Shown here in pieces: positions 33,149-43,424 of a stretch of 64,000 bases of DNA; position 1 is the first letter of the stretch, and every line of letters begins with the position of its first letter. A program made the translations under genes and the position numbers. The stretch lies in the NCBI GenBank assembly GCA_019722365.1, contig JADFUC010000006.1:124001-188000 (forward strand). Reading direction: 5' to 3'. Below the pieces are notes generated by a model. That model searched no databases. It worked only from the letters and a program-made list of their open reading frames with translations, and was not told the origin of the DNA. Source of the stretch: Lithospermum erythrorhizon. Lineage: Eukaryota; Streptophyta; Magnoliopsida; Boraginales; Boraginaceae.

Positions 33149-34480
33149 TCAAAGCATGTTCAGACAGATAGGAACATATGTGGTTATTACCTCCTTTAAG
33201 GTAGCCTGGCGATCGTCGTTCAAATGCCACATTTCCGGGACAGGATATCGACCACTAGGATTGTACTCTTCAATCTCTTTTAAGGATTTGGTCACTGAGT
33301 TGTATACTTCATCACCCCACTCCATATGGAGCTCTCGAAGCATCTCGTCTTCCGGATTTAGCACTCTCTGCGTTATACAATGAACGTATGAATATCTAGA
33401 AAACAAGTGGGAAGACAAGGATATACAGAGATCAAGCGCAAAAGCCTAGTTATGTGCAAAAGCCTAGTTAGCAAAAGGCAGCAAGGAAAATAACCTACAT
33501 TCGAGGAAAAGACGGAAAATCAAATAATACCTTCAGCTGTTCCTGCCACAATGAGCATAACTCGGCAGCCTTGATTTGAGCTTCTTCAGTGGGGAATCTC
33601 GCCTTACATGCCTTCTGAAAGGTCTTCTCATCGATGTCTCCCATTCTTTTTATTCCAAGTGTCTGGCTACTACATAACACCTCCTTCGAGCCCTACAAAA
33701 GTGCAGGAAGGGGGTTAAAAATTGAGCTCAATTATATATTTCATGTACATAACTGATTGAAGTGACATGGCTTAAATTTATCTACAAAGATGACCACATA
33801 ATGTGATAACATAACAGCCCCATGGCCAAAACTCAAATGAGCCATCAAATATTTTATTAACTCAAGCAGAATGTGGGTGGGTGGGTGAAGTACAATGTTA
33901 ACAAACTGCACCTCTATCAATACTCTTCGAGCCTTTTGTAGTTCATCATTACTCTCACGCTCTTTAGAAAGAAGTGCATTGAATAAATCCTCAACATCTT
34001 GCATCTCTTCTGTTGAATTGACTTGAAATACCACATCGATGGTCTGAAAAACTATTTCTTTGAAACATATATATGAGATATGTATGTAAGTTATTTAGCA
34101 TGTCGAAATCATGAATGCCGTAAGGCTGCTTAGTAGTAGTTATTATTTGAGTTAAAGGCTTTGTAATACATTTAACTACCAATTTATAGTGAAATTTCGA
34201 TGGCTTGGAACCGTTGGATACCATATAAAAATCTTGGTGTTCTTTATTTTAAATGCTACGTAATTTAACATGCAGGTCGCGTGGTTGCAATATCTTCACT
34301 TTTCTCCTCCAGTTCTTCATTTAATTCCTTGATTTTCTTCTGAACAGCTGCATCATCCCCCAGATAATTCATCACCTCTAATTTTCCTTTAAGCTTTGCA
34401 ATTTCCATTTCCAATTTCTGTTTTGCATCTAAATCTCTCTCCAAATCAAGTATATTTTTTAGAGCTGCCTCCTTCTCCCT
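33149..34480 (-). pseudogene. FDM/IDN2-like (factor of DNA methylation) C-terminal part: coiled coil and XH domain
   Basis: Minus-strand exons: about 34283-34480 (coiled coil: REKEAALKNILDLERDLDAK, then KLKGKLEVMNYLGDDAAVQK); about 33912-34010 (ALLSKERESNDELQKARRVL); 33531-33692 (54 codons, start of the XH domain: LGIKRMGDIDEKTFQKACK, then AAELCSLWQEQLK); 33149-33367 (end of XH: EWGDEVYNSVTKSLKEIEEY, then NPSGRYPVPEMW). Splice sites are normal (GTAG/GGC.., GAG/GTGCAG, AAG/GTATT, CGCAG/AGA). FDM/IDN2 proteins act with SGS3-like partners in RNA-directed DNA methylation; XH mediates partner binding. The N-terminal zf-XS and XS (RNA-binding) domains are absent: DNA upstream of 34480 is not coding. 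The short DPxWHPF-type segment expected between WQEQLK and the last exon is also missing. Probably a truncated pseudogene, though a spliced short product is conceivable. Confidence 0.75.
33438..33473. repeat. 18-bp tandem duplication in an FDM-like intron
   Basis: GCAAAAGCCTAGTTATGT is followed directly by GCAAAAGCCTAGTTAGCA, with 15 of 18 bases identical. It lies where the small missing XH segment would be expected. Confidence 0.7.
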
Positions 34481-35068
34481 CTACACATTGAGCATCCAGA
34501 ATGTGTCAACGAACAAATAAAAAGTACTAATGATTTATAAGACAATGAAAAGAGTTAATTTGGTGATTTTGGTCTGTGGTGTAGTAAAGTTGCGTGGTGG
34601 AGTAGTAGCGGCATTAGCGCCAAATGGTCACAAGGTGTCTGACCGATTAAATTTGGTCTATTTTAACATGCAGATTAATGTCAACATTTTCCTTGAGGCA
34701 GCTTAGTTCTAGGGTAAAATATAATTTTTTGAGTTTTAGCGATTGGGAAAACCGGTTTTCCATTTAGAACTACATGTATCGCGAAGAAAGATATTATTAT
34801 TTATATTGCGCTCCGAATAATAAAATCACTTTGGGGAAATCTTTTAATTTACAAAGAATATTTATCAAACGTATTGGGGTTACGTAATGGATTTAGTTAT
34901 CTCCTACGTATGATGTAAGTCTGATATGACTTGGTTGGATATGGACTCGGTATGGAGCTTGGGACTTGGAGTTGAATATGTGTCATGAGCAGGGGCTGGG
35001 GCGAGGACTTGGTCTTTGCTTTGAGATACTCCGAGATCCACTAGCTTATCGGTCTCTCTTGCTTCGCC
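34481..35068. other. Non-coding DNA between FDM remnant and Gypsy relic
   Basis: No XS-domain coding sequence and no convincing 3' LTR is seen. The last part (34900-35068) may be the promoter side of the antisense ORF of the Gypsy relic. Confidence 0.3.
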
Positions 35069-35996
35069 TTGGAATACTCGGAAATTCCATTATCACCTTA
35101 CTTTCGACCCCTTTTCTCCAAGAAGATGGCAGCTCAATATAAGCCTCTCACAGATCCTTATGCGGCTCTCGCTCAGTCTATGAAGCACATTGTTCATGTT
35201 AGTTCGCTAATATTTCCCTATACCCTTCGATTGATACCTCTCTTCACAGTTTTAAATTTATCATCTTTCATTTCGCAGGCCGTGAATGGTACTCATATTT
35301 TGGCGAGATGGACTGATCATTTGGCCCGAGTGAATAGTGCTCTTGAGTATCAACTTCCGAGTGCAAAAAGAAGGCCTTACTCACAAGGTGACCTTCTTGG
35401 ACATAGAGCGGATCCACACTGCCGAGAGTTGGAGGCCTTGAAGGCGACTGCGGGCGTGCCAAACAAGTTGAGGATTTGTCTCACAGAGGCACATAAGGGA
35501 AAGGAAGGCTGCCCAAGAAGATTCCAAGTCTTGTGACGTGGAAAGGGTTAGTTTGGTCTCTCGGAAGAGCGACGCCTCGCTGAGGGCACAGCACCCAGAG
35601 GCTAGGCAAGCGAGGTGGTGGCTTGATTCGAGGCGGTGACCATAGCAAACCAAAAAGGAAGGGATGCGACTCTGGCGTCTGTTGCTTAGTCGTACCTCGC
35701 ATTTAGAAAGATAAGGGAGTTCCTGAATAGTTCCAATTACGAAGCTAAGATTCGCAGTGAGTGTCTTTGCCCTATTTTCTGCTTTGCTGCCGATCATAAA
35801 GATAGAGTTTGCGACCTTTGTCACTCTTTTTAACGAAGAAAAGGCTGGGAAATCTTATTGGTATGGTGATATTACCGTTGAGACTCCGGCTCCCGTGGAA
35901 GAGGGGGATAATGAGGAAGCAGAGGTTAAAGGGGGTGGCGAAGAAGTTGAAGATGGAGGCGAGGGCTTCGTCAGCGCGCCCCGCGATTTATCTTAA
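35069..35996 (+). pseudogene. Antisense ORF of the Gypsy relic, in pieces
   Basis: Frames at 35069-35536 (155 codons) and 35757-35996 (79 codons) read on the plus strand, opposite to pol. The first contains KKMAAQYKPLTDPYAALAQSMKH, a possible retained or spliced intron (hydrophobic stretch ending TTTCATTTCGCAG at 35279), then GTHILARWTDHLARVNSALE and a helical Lys/Glu-rich part. The second has an acidic, Val/Glu/Gly-rich tail (PVEEGDNEEAEVKGGGEEVE) and ends in SAPRDLS. The helical middle and acidic tail are typical of gag-like or antisense ORF proteins of plant retrotransposons annotated as putative plant transposon proteins. Whether it is still expressed is unknown. Confidence 0.5.
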
Positions 35997-36599
35997 CCAC
36001 GATTAGCGAGCGATATTTTCCTTTTTTGTTTTTTGTAAAGACAATCTTTTATTTCATTTTCGATAATTCTCACAGCCATGTATGTATTTTTGCCCCCTTC
36101 TCATTGTTGCTTTATATTATCGAAAAGGACTATCAAAAGTTCAGTATTAGCTCTTAGTTGAAGTACTACGGCCTACCTAAGCGAGTATAATGCTTTGTTT
36201 ATATGTAAAAGGTTGTAACAGGCTTGAGCGAATTGTTATTATAATAATTGCTAGGACGACTTGTTTTCTCTAGAATGATTACTCGTTATTATGATCGCTA
36301 TGGCGACTTGGCCTGCGATAAAGGATTACAATGAATATTCGCTAGGAAAATGTTCGTGATTTACCTTCTTAAGAAGGGTTTCAAAGAGGCGTTAAACGGC
36401 CGAATGCTATGACTGATTTGAAGGTGAATGATAAGTTCACCCTTGTTATCTTATAGACAATCATAAGTAATATATAAGGTAGTGGATTTGACCGAACCAC
36501 AAGAATTTTATTCATAATAGTGCTGGATGTAACCAAGCCATGAAATTTCTCACATTTAGGGAATCTAAATTAAACATAGTACTTGGCGAGTTAGATGTG

Positions 36600-37550
36600 T
36601 GCCATACCTTGAGGGAGCTGGCATCTCCATTTAACCTTTCAACTCATGGGTCCACAGAGGCGATCCTTTCAGCTAATGCGATAGGGTCCTTCCCATTTAG
36701 GGCTTAGCTTATCTTTATCTTTGGATGAGTGATCATATATAACCTTAGTACCAAATCTCCAGCTTTGAACTGCTTGTTCTTTACTCGCCGATTGTATGTG
36801 CGGGCCATGAGATGCTTATACTTCTACATTTTGTAAAAAGGCTTGATCGTAATTCTATTCCACAAAGTTAAGTGTTCTCTCATTATTTGCTCTGTTTTTC
36901 CTCATTGAGATCAATTGGCGTTAAATTAATTCACCCGGCCTACGATGCTGCTTCATAACCATATACGAGGCGAAGAAGGGTTCTCATGTGGCGTGTGAGG
37001 AGCAGTCACGAGGGACCATAAGGCAATGAGTTCTTCAATTCATGCCCTTTTTTTAGATTCGCTCTGGATCATGTTCTTTTTTAGACATTTGAAGAGTATG
37101 CGATTCATCACTTCAACTTGTCCATTGCACTGGGGGTAGTATACTGGTGAAAACCGATGCTCAATATTATATTTTTCGCAAAATTGAATTCGATTCTTCT
37201 GCTTTCAGACTACGGTCCGTTACTCGAAAATGGTATCACGAGGTACACCAGCGGGTGATAACATGTTTTCATAGAATCTCGTTATATTTGTCATTGCTAT
37301 TTTTCTTGCGAAACGCTTCAACCCATTGCTAAAATAATCCCGCGACCCCATTCACCCCACATACTCAGGGGTCGTCTTTGCTTTGAGAAATTTTTCTATA
37401 GTCGATTCCAGCATGGTGAACGGTATTGGGTTTAAGATTGGAGTCATAGAGGTGGTGGGTTGGTGTTGTACCGATCCCATCCTTTGGCATACATCACATC
37501 TCTTCACGAATTCATAGCATCTTTGACCAAAGTGGGCCAAAAGTATCAAT
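36600..37550 (-). pseudogene. Gypsy integrase, decayed
   Basis: At 37352-37549 the zinc-binding and linker part reads AHFGQRCYEFVKRCDVCQRM, then HQPTTSMTPI. Downstream on the same strand, near 37090-37165, the catalytic end reads FSPVYYPQCNGQVEVMNRIL, the usual YHPQGNGQ(V/A)E(V/A) motif, and near 36690-36800 the C-terminal part reads KWEGPYRI and RTYNRRVKNKQF. Many frameshifts and stops occur, so no active enzyme is made. The DNA-strand-transfer Asp residues cannot all be placed. Confidence 0.75.
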
Positions 37551-38149
37551 TAGGTGGCGATCTTAATTATAAAATCTCCTCAATATGACCGCCGTCCTTG
37601 ATATCCTCTTAAGAAACTGACAACGTGACGGACCATCCGCTGACTTCTGCCGTTGTACATGACAAATGGCTGCGATTCTTAATCTTTCGAGCTTGATACT
37701 GAGGAATTTGACCAATGACCAAGTATTATCGAGCTATGAGCCTCGATCTTCGGGCTCCTCACAATATTGGTAGCGTCATGGACTTGTGGCGAGCATCTCC
37801 ACGGAATTCCACATAGACTCCTTTGGGAAGCTTCATTCGCGAATGCGTGGTCAAGTCATGAGAGGAGATACGCTTAACGTTTGAGCACGAGGAATATGCT
37901 CAAATATAACTTGCTTGAAACCTAGGCCGAATGGGCCGGCTTTTGCATGGTATTTATGACGGTTCATGCTACGCCCAGTATTCCTTTTACTTGGTTCATG
38001 ATCATTTTTGAATCTCCCTTTTACCCAAAACCCACATTTGGAGTCTATTAAGTTTAACTATATCGGCCCTAACAAATGTGGCCTCATATTCATAGATTGT
38101 GGTAGTAGTGAGGAAAGTGAATCATGATAATACTCCATGATCATGTCGC

Positions 38150-38304
38150 GAGGCCACGGAGTAAGATTCAGTCTCACGGCCCCGTCTACAAACATCACCT
38201 ACTTAGGGTTATTCATTCCTGGTTCAAAATTATTCGATCCGCTGATGATTTGAGGGCTTTGAGCTATGCATTCAATTACAAAATCCGCTAAAGCTTGTGC
38301 GCAA
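38150..38304 (-). pseudogene. Gypsy RNase H fragment, interrupted
   Basis: The minus strand reads AQALADFVIECIAQSP, followed by VMFVDGA, corresponding to the KAQALADFxxE..LYVDGA junction of Gypsy RNase H. The frame stops abruptly at the Copia LTR boundary at 38305, which marks the insertion point. Confidence 0.75.
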
Positions 38305-39245
38305 TGTTGGTGCAGGTATTTAGAATCTAGTATGAATTTCATTTGTGATTAAACATCAAATTCATACATTTTGGATCCTTAAAATGACATAAATTAATCT
38401 AAAACACATAATATGCAATATGAATACAGAGTGCTTACATTGCAGCGGAAGATAATGAAAATCACCATTGAAGTCGAATCCTTAAATTGATCCTTTGAAA
38501 TCCTTCTTGATTATTTTTCCCGACACCAAGTAGGTGTTCTCACAGAATTACACGCACTAGGAAGGTTGAATCCCACAACTGAGTTTGTTAGAACTAAAGA
38601 GTTGAATGAAAATAAATGATAAGGAGGCTAGGTTTTCATGATACGAAATAAACATAAATGATAAAGGATCGCTTATATAGTGGTCCGTCATTTTAGTCTA
38701 AAAGCAACCCAGGCAGGTTAATGAGCCGACTCGTTTGATTTAATTAAACCGTTAAGTAAAATCAAACACACTAACAAGTTGTTAATAGTAACTAACAAGT
38801 TACTAACAAGCTCAACAACAATCGAATTAATTCAATTGATTAATTAATTAATTAATTCATCAATTATATTTTACATTTATCAATTTAAAATTCTCAATTG
38901 AGAATATTAGTTGATTACAATCAACTCTCAATTTATGAAATGTAGTTTAATTTCATGCATGAAATATAATTCAAATCATTGGCCATGTGTGACCTTGAGC
39001 TCGAGATAATAGTAAGTTGTATAATAATAATAATTTGACCAATTACTAAGCCATAACGTTAATGACTAAGTTCTAGTAATCGCTCATAACCCCTTAAATT
39101 ATCTGAGCACCCATACTAGTAATATACAATTACTAAGGTGAACACTAAGTTCCGATGTCACATTAACCAACTTGGGTAAATGGTGTTACACACAATTGTC
39201 GCAGCGGGCATAATAAAGGGAATCAATTTTCATTGATTTCCGACA
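38305..39245 (-). mobile_element. Copia family A 3' LTR, 941 bp, inserted into Gypsy RNase H
   Basis: On the minus strand the LTR starts TGTCGGAAATCAATGAAAATTG right after a mutated polypurine tract (GGGCAACGGGAG, 39246-39257) and ends CTGCACCAACA at 38305. Its U5 contains CTTCCGCTGCAAT, a common Copia feature. It is colinear with the LTRs at 55930-56878 and 63311-63970: the GACTCGTTTGATTTAATTAA, CTAACAAGTTACTAAC, GATTACAATCAACTC and ACAATTGTCGCA blocks are shared. Confidence 0.75.
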
Positions 39246-40282
39246 CTCCCGTTGCCCTTAGGCGATTACCATCTGAATTCATTTAACTGCGATCTTTCCC
39301 AGTCATAGGCTAACTATAAGAAGTGTGTCATAAACGCCTGACTTTCTTTACTCAGTATGAGGCGAATAAGCATTTATGGCGTCCATAAACCAATCGGTAC
39401 CAAGCGTGGCTTGGAATCTTCCTTGTATGTCGAGACGGATAAATCCCTCTGACCTCTTGCTCGACATCTATCGTTATACTCCTTGTGTGACCCGACATAT
39501 CTTTGTTATAATCCAGCTTAAGGTAGGCACGTTTGGTCATAGTCAAAGTCTGCGAGCTCGTATAACACGTTCTCGTAGGTCTAAGAATTGTCGGGCAAAA
39601 TTCTAAAAAATATTATAGGACACATATATACCTTATCTTCATGACCGTTTCGGTCGTACCGGCTCCCGTCATAGAGCCAGCGGTCTGTGATCTAGTCTAG
39701 AATGCGTGATCAATCTTGATAATAATCAAAACACCATGTTAGTCATATAGTGCTTGTCGCCTAACTATCATCATCAACAAGGACTTTGAAGCCCATCCTA
39801 TGTTTCTAGGCTTGAAGAGATGTAATCAACAATTTATGTTGCCTCTCTAGAAATATAGACTAACCTAGGGATTTAAATTTTCACTCATTGAAGCTACAAT
39901 ACATGTAATTATATATTTCAACGGCCCGGTGAAAATAATTAATGAGTAACTATATGAATGAATCACGCGTTCATATAGTTTGAATAACTAATCGAGATTA
40001 AAACACAAAGGAACTTTTGTTTTAATTGATTATAACTATTCGAGAAAGTGAATAAACTTGCTCCCCACTTGAACTGCCTTCGGTTCTTACGTTAAGCTCA
40101 AGTGAAAGCCAAACTTTGTTGAATCGCGGGGAAGGATACCGACTCCGATATGTATGCTTAAATCCATACATGGATCCTTTAAAAAACATGTATGACTTCT
40201 TAGGTCATTTCATGACATGTAAAACAAAGGATAGTGATTATAATCATCCTTTATTGGAATACTACTTCTTTGTTAGCCTATA
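39246..40282 (-). mobile_element. 3' non-coding internal part of Copia family A
   Basis: This stretch is colinear with 56879-57750: TAACTATAAGAAGTGTGTCAT, then ACTTTCTTTACTC, then CCTTGTATGTCGAGACGGATAAATCCC, then GTTATAATCCAGCTTAAGG, then GCAGGTCTAAGAAT-like blocks. No pol frame is included. The element is cut at about 40283 by the next LTR-like segment. Confidence 0.65.
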
Positions 40283-42300
40283 TGACGTCCTTAGAGGGGG
40301 GGTGAATAAGGACTAAGAGGTCGTTGACCGCTTTTCGACTTATACAAACTTTAATTCAAGTTTCACCGTTAATACGACTTTAGCAATTTGTAAAACAAAT
40401 GCGGAATAGGCTAAAGTAGTATTAACACCCTCAAATGAATGCTAGATAAAAGATGAAACAATAAAACGATCTAGCAATCATTATGCGATAAAACATCAAA
40501 ACCATTTTGATCATATTAACATAAAAACTCCATTCTATACATAATCTGATTAAGTCCCATTCATGGCTATTGATCAATCCTAGCAATCTATTAAGCATAC
40601 CGCGAATTCAATACATAGATATATACTAGGTGAGGTTTAAGATATTCTTGATAGCAAGTTTAATTAGATTTGATGGGATGCGAATATAACAATTAAGTTC
40701 ATTAATCAAATCAAAACTATCCCACAATCATGAATATTGAATTAAGATCAACATAGGATATTCTATTTTTAGCTCGATTAAACTTGACATATCAATTTAA
40801 CACAATAATTCAATTATATGCCGACATATTCCAATAAGCGTATAAACAGCATATAATCGAATCTTGATTAGCATATATATAATATATGTGATAAAGTAGT
40901 AGGGATAGAAGATGCAACTGACCACGGTGTTTTCACGGAGGATTACGTAATCGTCTCCGACCCAGGCTCACCGCGCCCAGAGCTTTCACTAGAATCCACT
41001 AGATGGCGCTTCTTCAAATGTTGGTGACCCAAACCAACTTTAACAACTCTTAGCTCGTAACTTCTCGTTGTCGCCACTAAGAACCCGAGGAATCACCCTA
41101 AGAGTTTCAATAACTCCTCATTAGGAACCCAAGCCTCAACAGTTTCATCTCTTAGCTCACAACTGCATTAGTTAGTACCACTAAGAACCGAGGACACGCC
41201 CTAAGTTTCTTGATAGTCGGGAGATTGACTCCTACACTGGCTCATGTCTGCTAGCCTCGACACTATGGCAATCTACTCGATTCCTAGCTTGAGTAAGCCT
41301 CACAACACCTCGGACACTCGAGCCTACAGTATGAAGAGCAAATCACAACTTAATGGGACATCTCTTTATAGAATAGAGATTGTTTCCCAATCTAAATGCT
41401 CCTCATTGAGCTCTGATAGGATTACAATTTTGGCACAATTTATAACTCCTTATATTGAGTAAGATAATACATTGAAGCTTGTTCTAACTCCTTGTTGAGT
41501 AGATAATAAGACTTTAAGCTCTTGAACTCCCCATTTGAGCATTTCATCAAACACCTTGAATGCTTTAGTTTCCCATTTCTCTATTTCAAAGTTTAGCACA
41601 AACCAAACTCACTCTTTCATAAATCCGCAATTAAAGCTCATGTGTTTGAGATTTGGTGTTTTAAAGATGAGAAATGAGTATAAAAACATTTAAATTGTTT
41701 GGGAAAAGTTTCAGGAAGAGTTTGGAAGATTTGGTATTTAAAGGGGTGAGAAAATGATTAAAGCGGACAAAAGCGGCTAGTTTTTGACACCCATCCAGAC
41801 ACAAATCGAGCCTAGGTCTCGATGGGGTCTAAGCGACAAAAACGCTTGGATCGCCGAGACCTCCTTCGAGACCCCACAGGTCTCGATTGGAATCACGATA
41901 AACTTTTGATTGCGAGGAAACTAAAATCGCATTTCCGGCTTAGATTTATAGCTCGGAATTTAGGCGATTCAAAAAAGCGTTGGAAAATGCTTTTCAAACC
42001 ACCCCAATAAAATGAACAAACCCCCAGTTTATACACATTAAGATTTTCAAAATATTTTCTTTTTGACAAACATTCTTAAAAATATTGAAGCGGTTAAGAT
42101 CTTTTAGTCAAAATGATTTGAAAAATATCTCCCCAAATAAGAACTTGATCGAGATCGAGGAAAGAAAGTAAAGTAAAGATTCAAGCCATAGCTTTTACCT
42201 AATCTTTGGCTTGCATCCAAGACTGATCTCTTCCGATCTTGATTCTTAAATGTTTCTTCTGTGACCGGTGGGTGAAACGATTTTTCTTCTTCATCGTCAT
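40283..42300 (-). mobile_element. LTR-like segment with a TATTCACCCCCCCTCTAAGGAC end
   Basis: The minus-strand end TATTCACCCCCCCTCTAAGG resembles ends I know from several plant Copia (SIRE-like) LTRs. The first 600 bases are AT-rich, the middle (about 40920-41560) carries a degenerate tandem repeat, and about 41770-41920 contains repeated TCGA.ACC/GGTCTCGATTGG words. No coding domain was recognised, and neither the far boundary nor a target duplication could be fixed. Confidence 0.35.
41045..41240 (+). repeat. Two diverged tandem units of about 106 bp
   Basis: Unit 1 starts TCTTAGCTCGTAACTTCTCGT and contains CCACTAAGAACCCGAGGAATCACCCTAAG. Unit 2, 106 bp later, starts TCTTAGCTCACAACTGCATTA and contains CCACTAAGAACCGAGGACACGCCCTAAG. 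Further downstream (41390-41560) a shorter AACTCCTNNTTGAG motif recurs about every 40-50 bp. Confidence 0.6.
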
Positions 42301-42999
42301 TAGCACCACTTTGAAGCTTTGTATGGTTGATTCTTGCTTCTATCTACTTATTACTCATATTTTGGCATTACAAAATGCTTGGGAAATTTCGTGACATTTC
42401 TTCATTGTCTTCAATGCCTTGATAATGTTGTGCTTGTTTTGATATCAATGTCAACTTTTCAAATCCGACAAGCCTTTCTAACATACCTATGATTAAATCA
42501 CTTAAGCGCATAATTGGAATGAAGTAAATCAGAAAATCAATTTTAAAAGTAAATCAATAAAAGCAAGGTGTATGCGGACTCGTGGTCAAGCACACAAGCG
42601 ACAACTACATTCATCAACCGTCTCTGTGAGAGTCATTGATGACTAAGATTATCGACATAGTCATGCGACTATGATCAAAATGGGTTTCAACCGCCTCGGG
42701 ATATCGGGTAGGTTTACTTATGACTCGAAGTGTGTTAAGCATGTCTTATTAAATGCATATTAGCAACAGCATTCACCAGAAATGAAAAGCAGATTGATTG
42801 GTCAAGTTGTATCTGCGAGTTCAAGTTTCCGTTTAGTTTACTCATCAGTATACTAGACTTAGTCCCTAATATTGAAATTCTTGGCTAATAGCTTTTCATA
42901 TGGTACTATTGTCCATAATGCTACTATCTGAAGTGAAAATCAACAATGATCCATTACGTATAACTATAGTTATCTACATTCTCTTAATAACAACTTTTC
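42301..42999. other. Repeat-like non-coding DNA
   Basis: No coding domain of either the Copia or the Gypsy relic could be recognised. The region should contain the missing gag and reverse transcriptase of the Gypsy element if it were complete, but it does not. Confidence 0.3.
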
Positions 43000-43424
43000 T
43001 TATATTTCATTGGGCCTTAGGCATAGGAACTTCGAATCATTAATAGGCTTTGCCGAACTAGCGAGTGATCTCCTTGAGTCGCCGTTTGACTTGAAAGTGA
43101 GGTCGAGGACCAACCATAGACACTCCGACGATCAAGTTAGTAGCTATTTAAATAAGGTGAAAAGTACTAAGAGATGGAATTTTGTGATTATCTTAAATGG
43201 TTGAATAGTACCAGTATTTATAGGCATAGTCTGGCGTGTATTGAGAACTGTTTGGATCGATGTAGTAGCAGTGTTCAGAGTCCATGATTCCAAGGTTAGA
43301 TATGATCGGAGACCGACTTAGCAGCGTTTGGGTACAGGCGGCCATATCCGTCTGACTCGTTACTTTTATAAATGTATACTAATCCACCTTTTAAGTTTAT
43401 TTATTTTATCGCGTCTGATATACA
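43000..43424 (-). mobile_element. Gypsy-type LTR segment
   Basis: On the minus strand a segment starting TGTATATCAGACGCG holds a TATA-box-like GCCTATAAATACTGG at about 43212-43226 and, about 120 bases further, CTTGATCGTCGGAGTGTC, a word typical of the R-U5 region of plant Tat-type Gypsy LTRs. It is on the same strand as the Gypsy pol relic and may be its 5' LTR. No matching 3' LTR was found. Confidence 0.45.

Larger units (their letters stand above)
35069..38304 (-). mobile_element. Ty3/Gypsy relic (Tat-like) with pol on minus strand
   Basis: Going down the minus strand there is RNase H (38150-38304), integrase (36600-37550) and then a protein-like ORF on the opposite strand (35069-35996). 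A region resembling a Gypsy LTR lies upstream on the same strand at about 43000-43424. Elements of the plant Tat/Ogre/Grande group often carry an extra antisense ORF between pol and the 3' LTR, which is this arrangement. RNase H is cut by a Copia LTR at 38305. The reverse transcriptase and gag were not recognised. Confidence 0.65.

Noticed and set aside
35381..35824. Minus-strand open frames across the antisense ORF of the Gypsy relic
   Set aside because: They overlap the better supported plus-strand frame and show no known domain.
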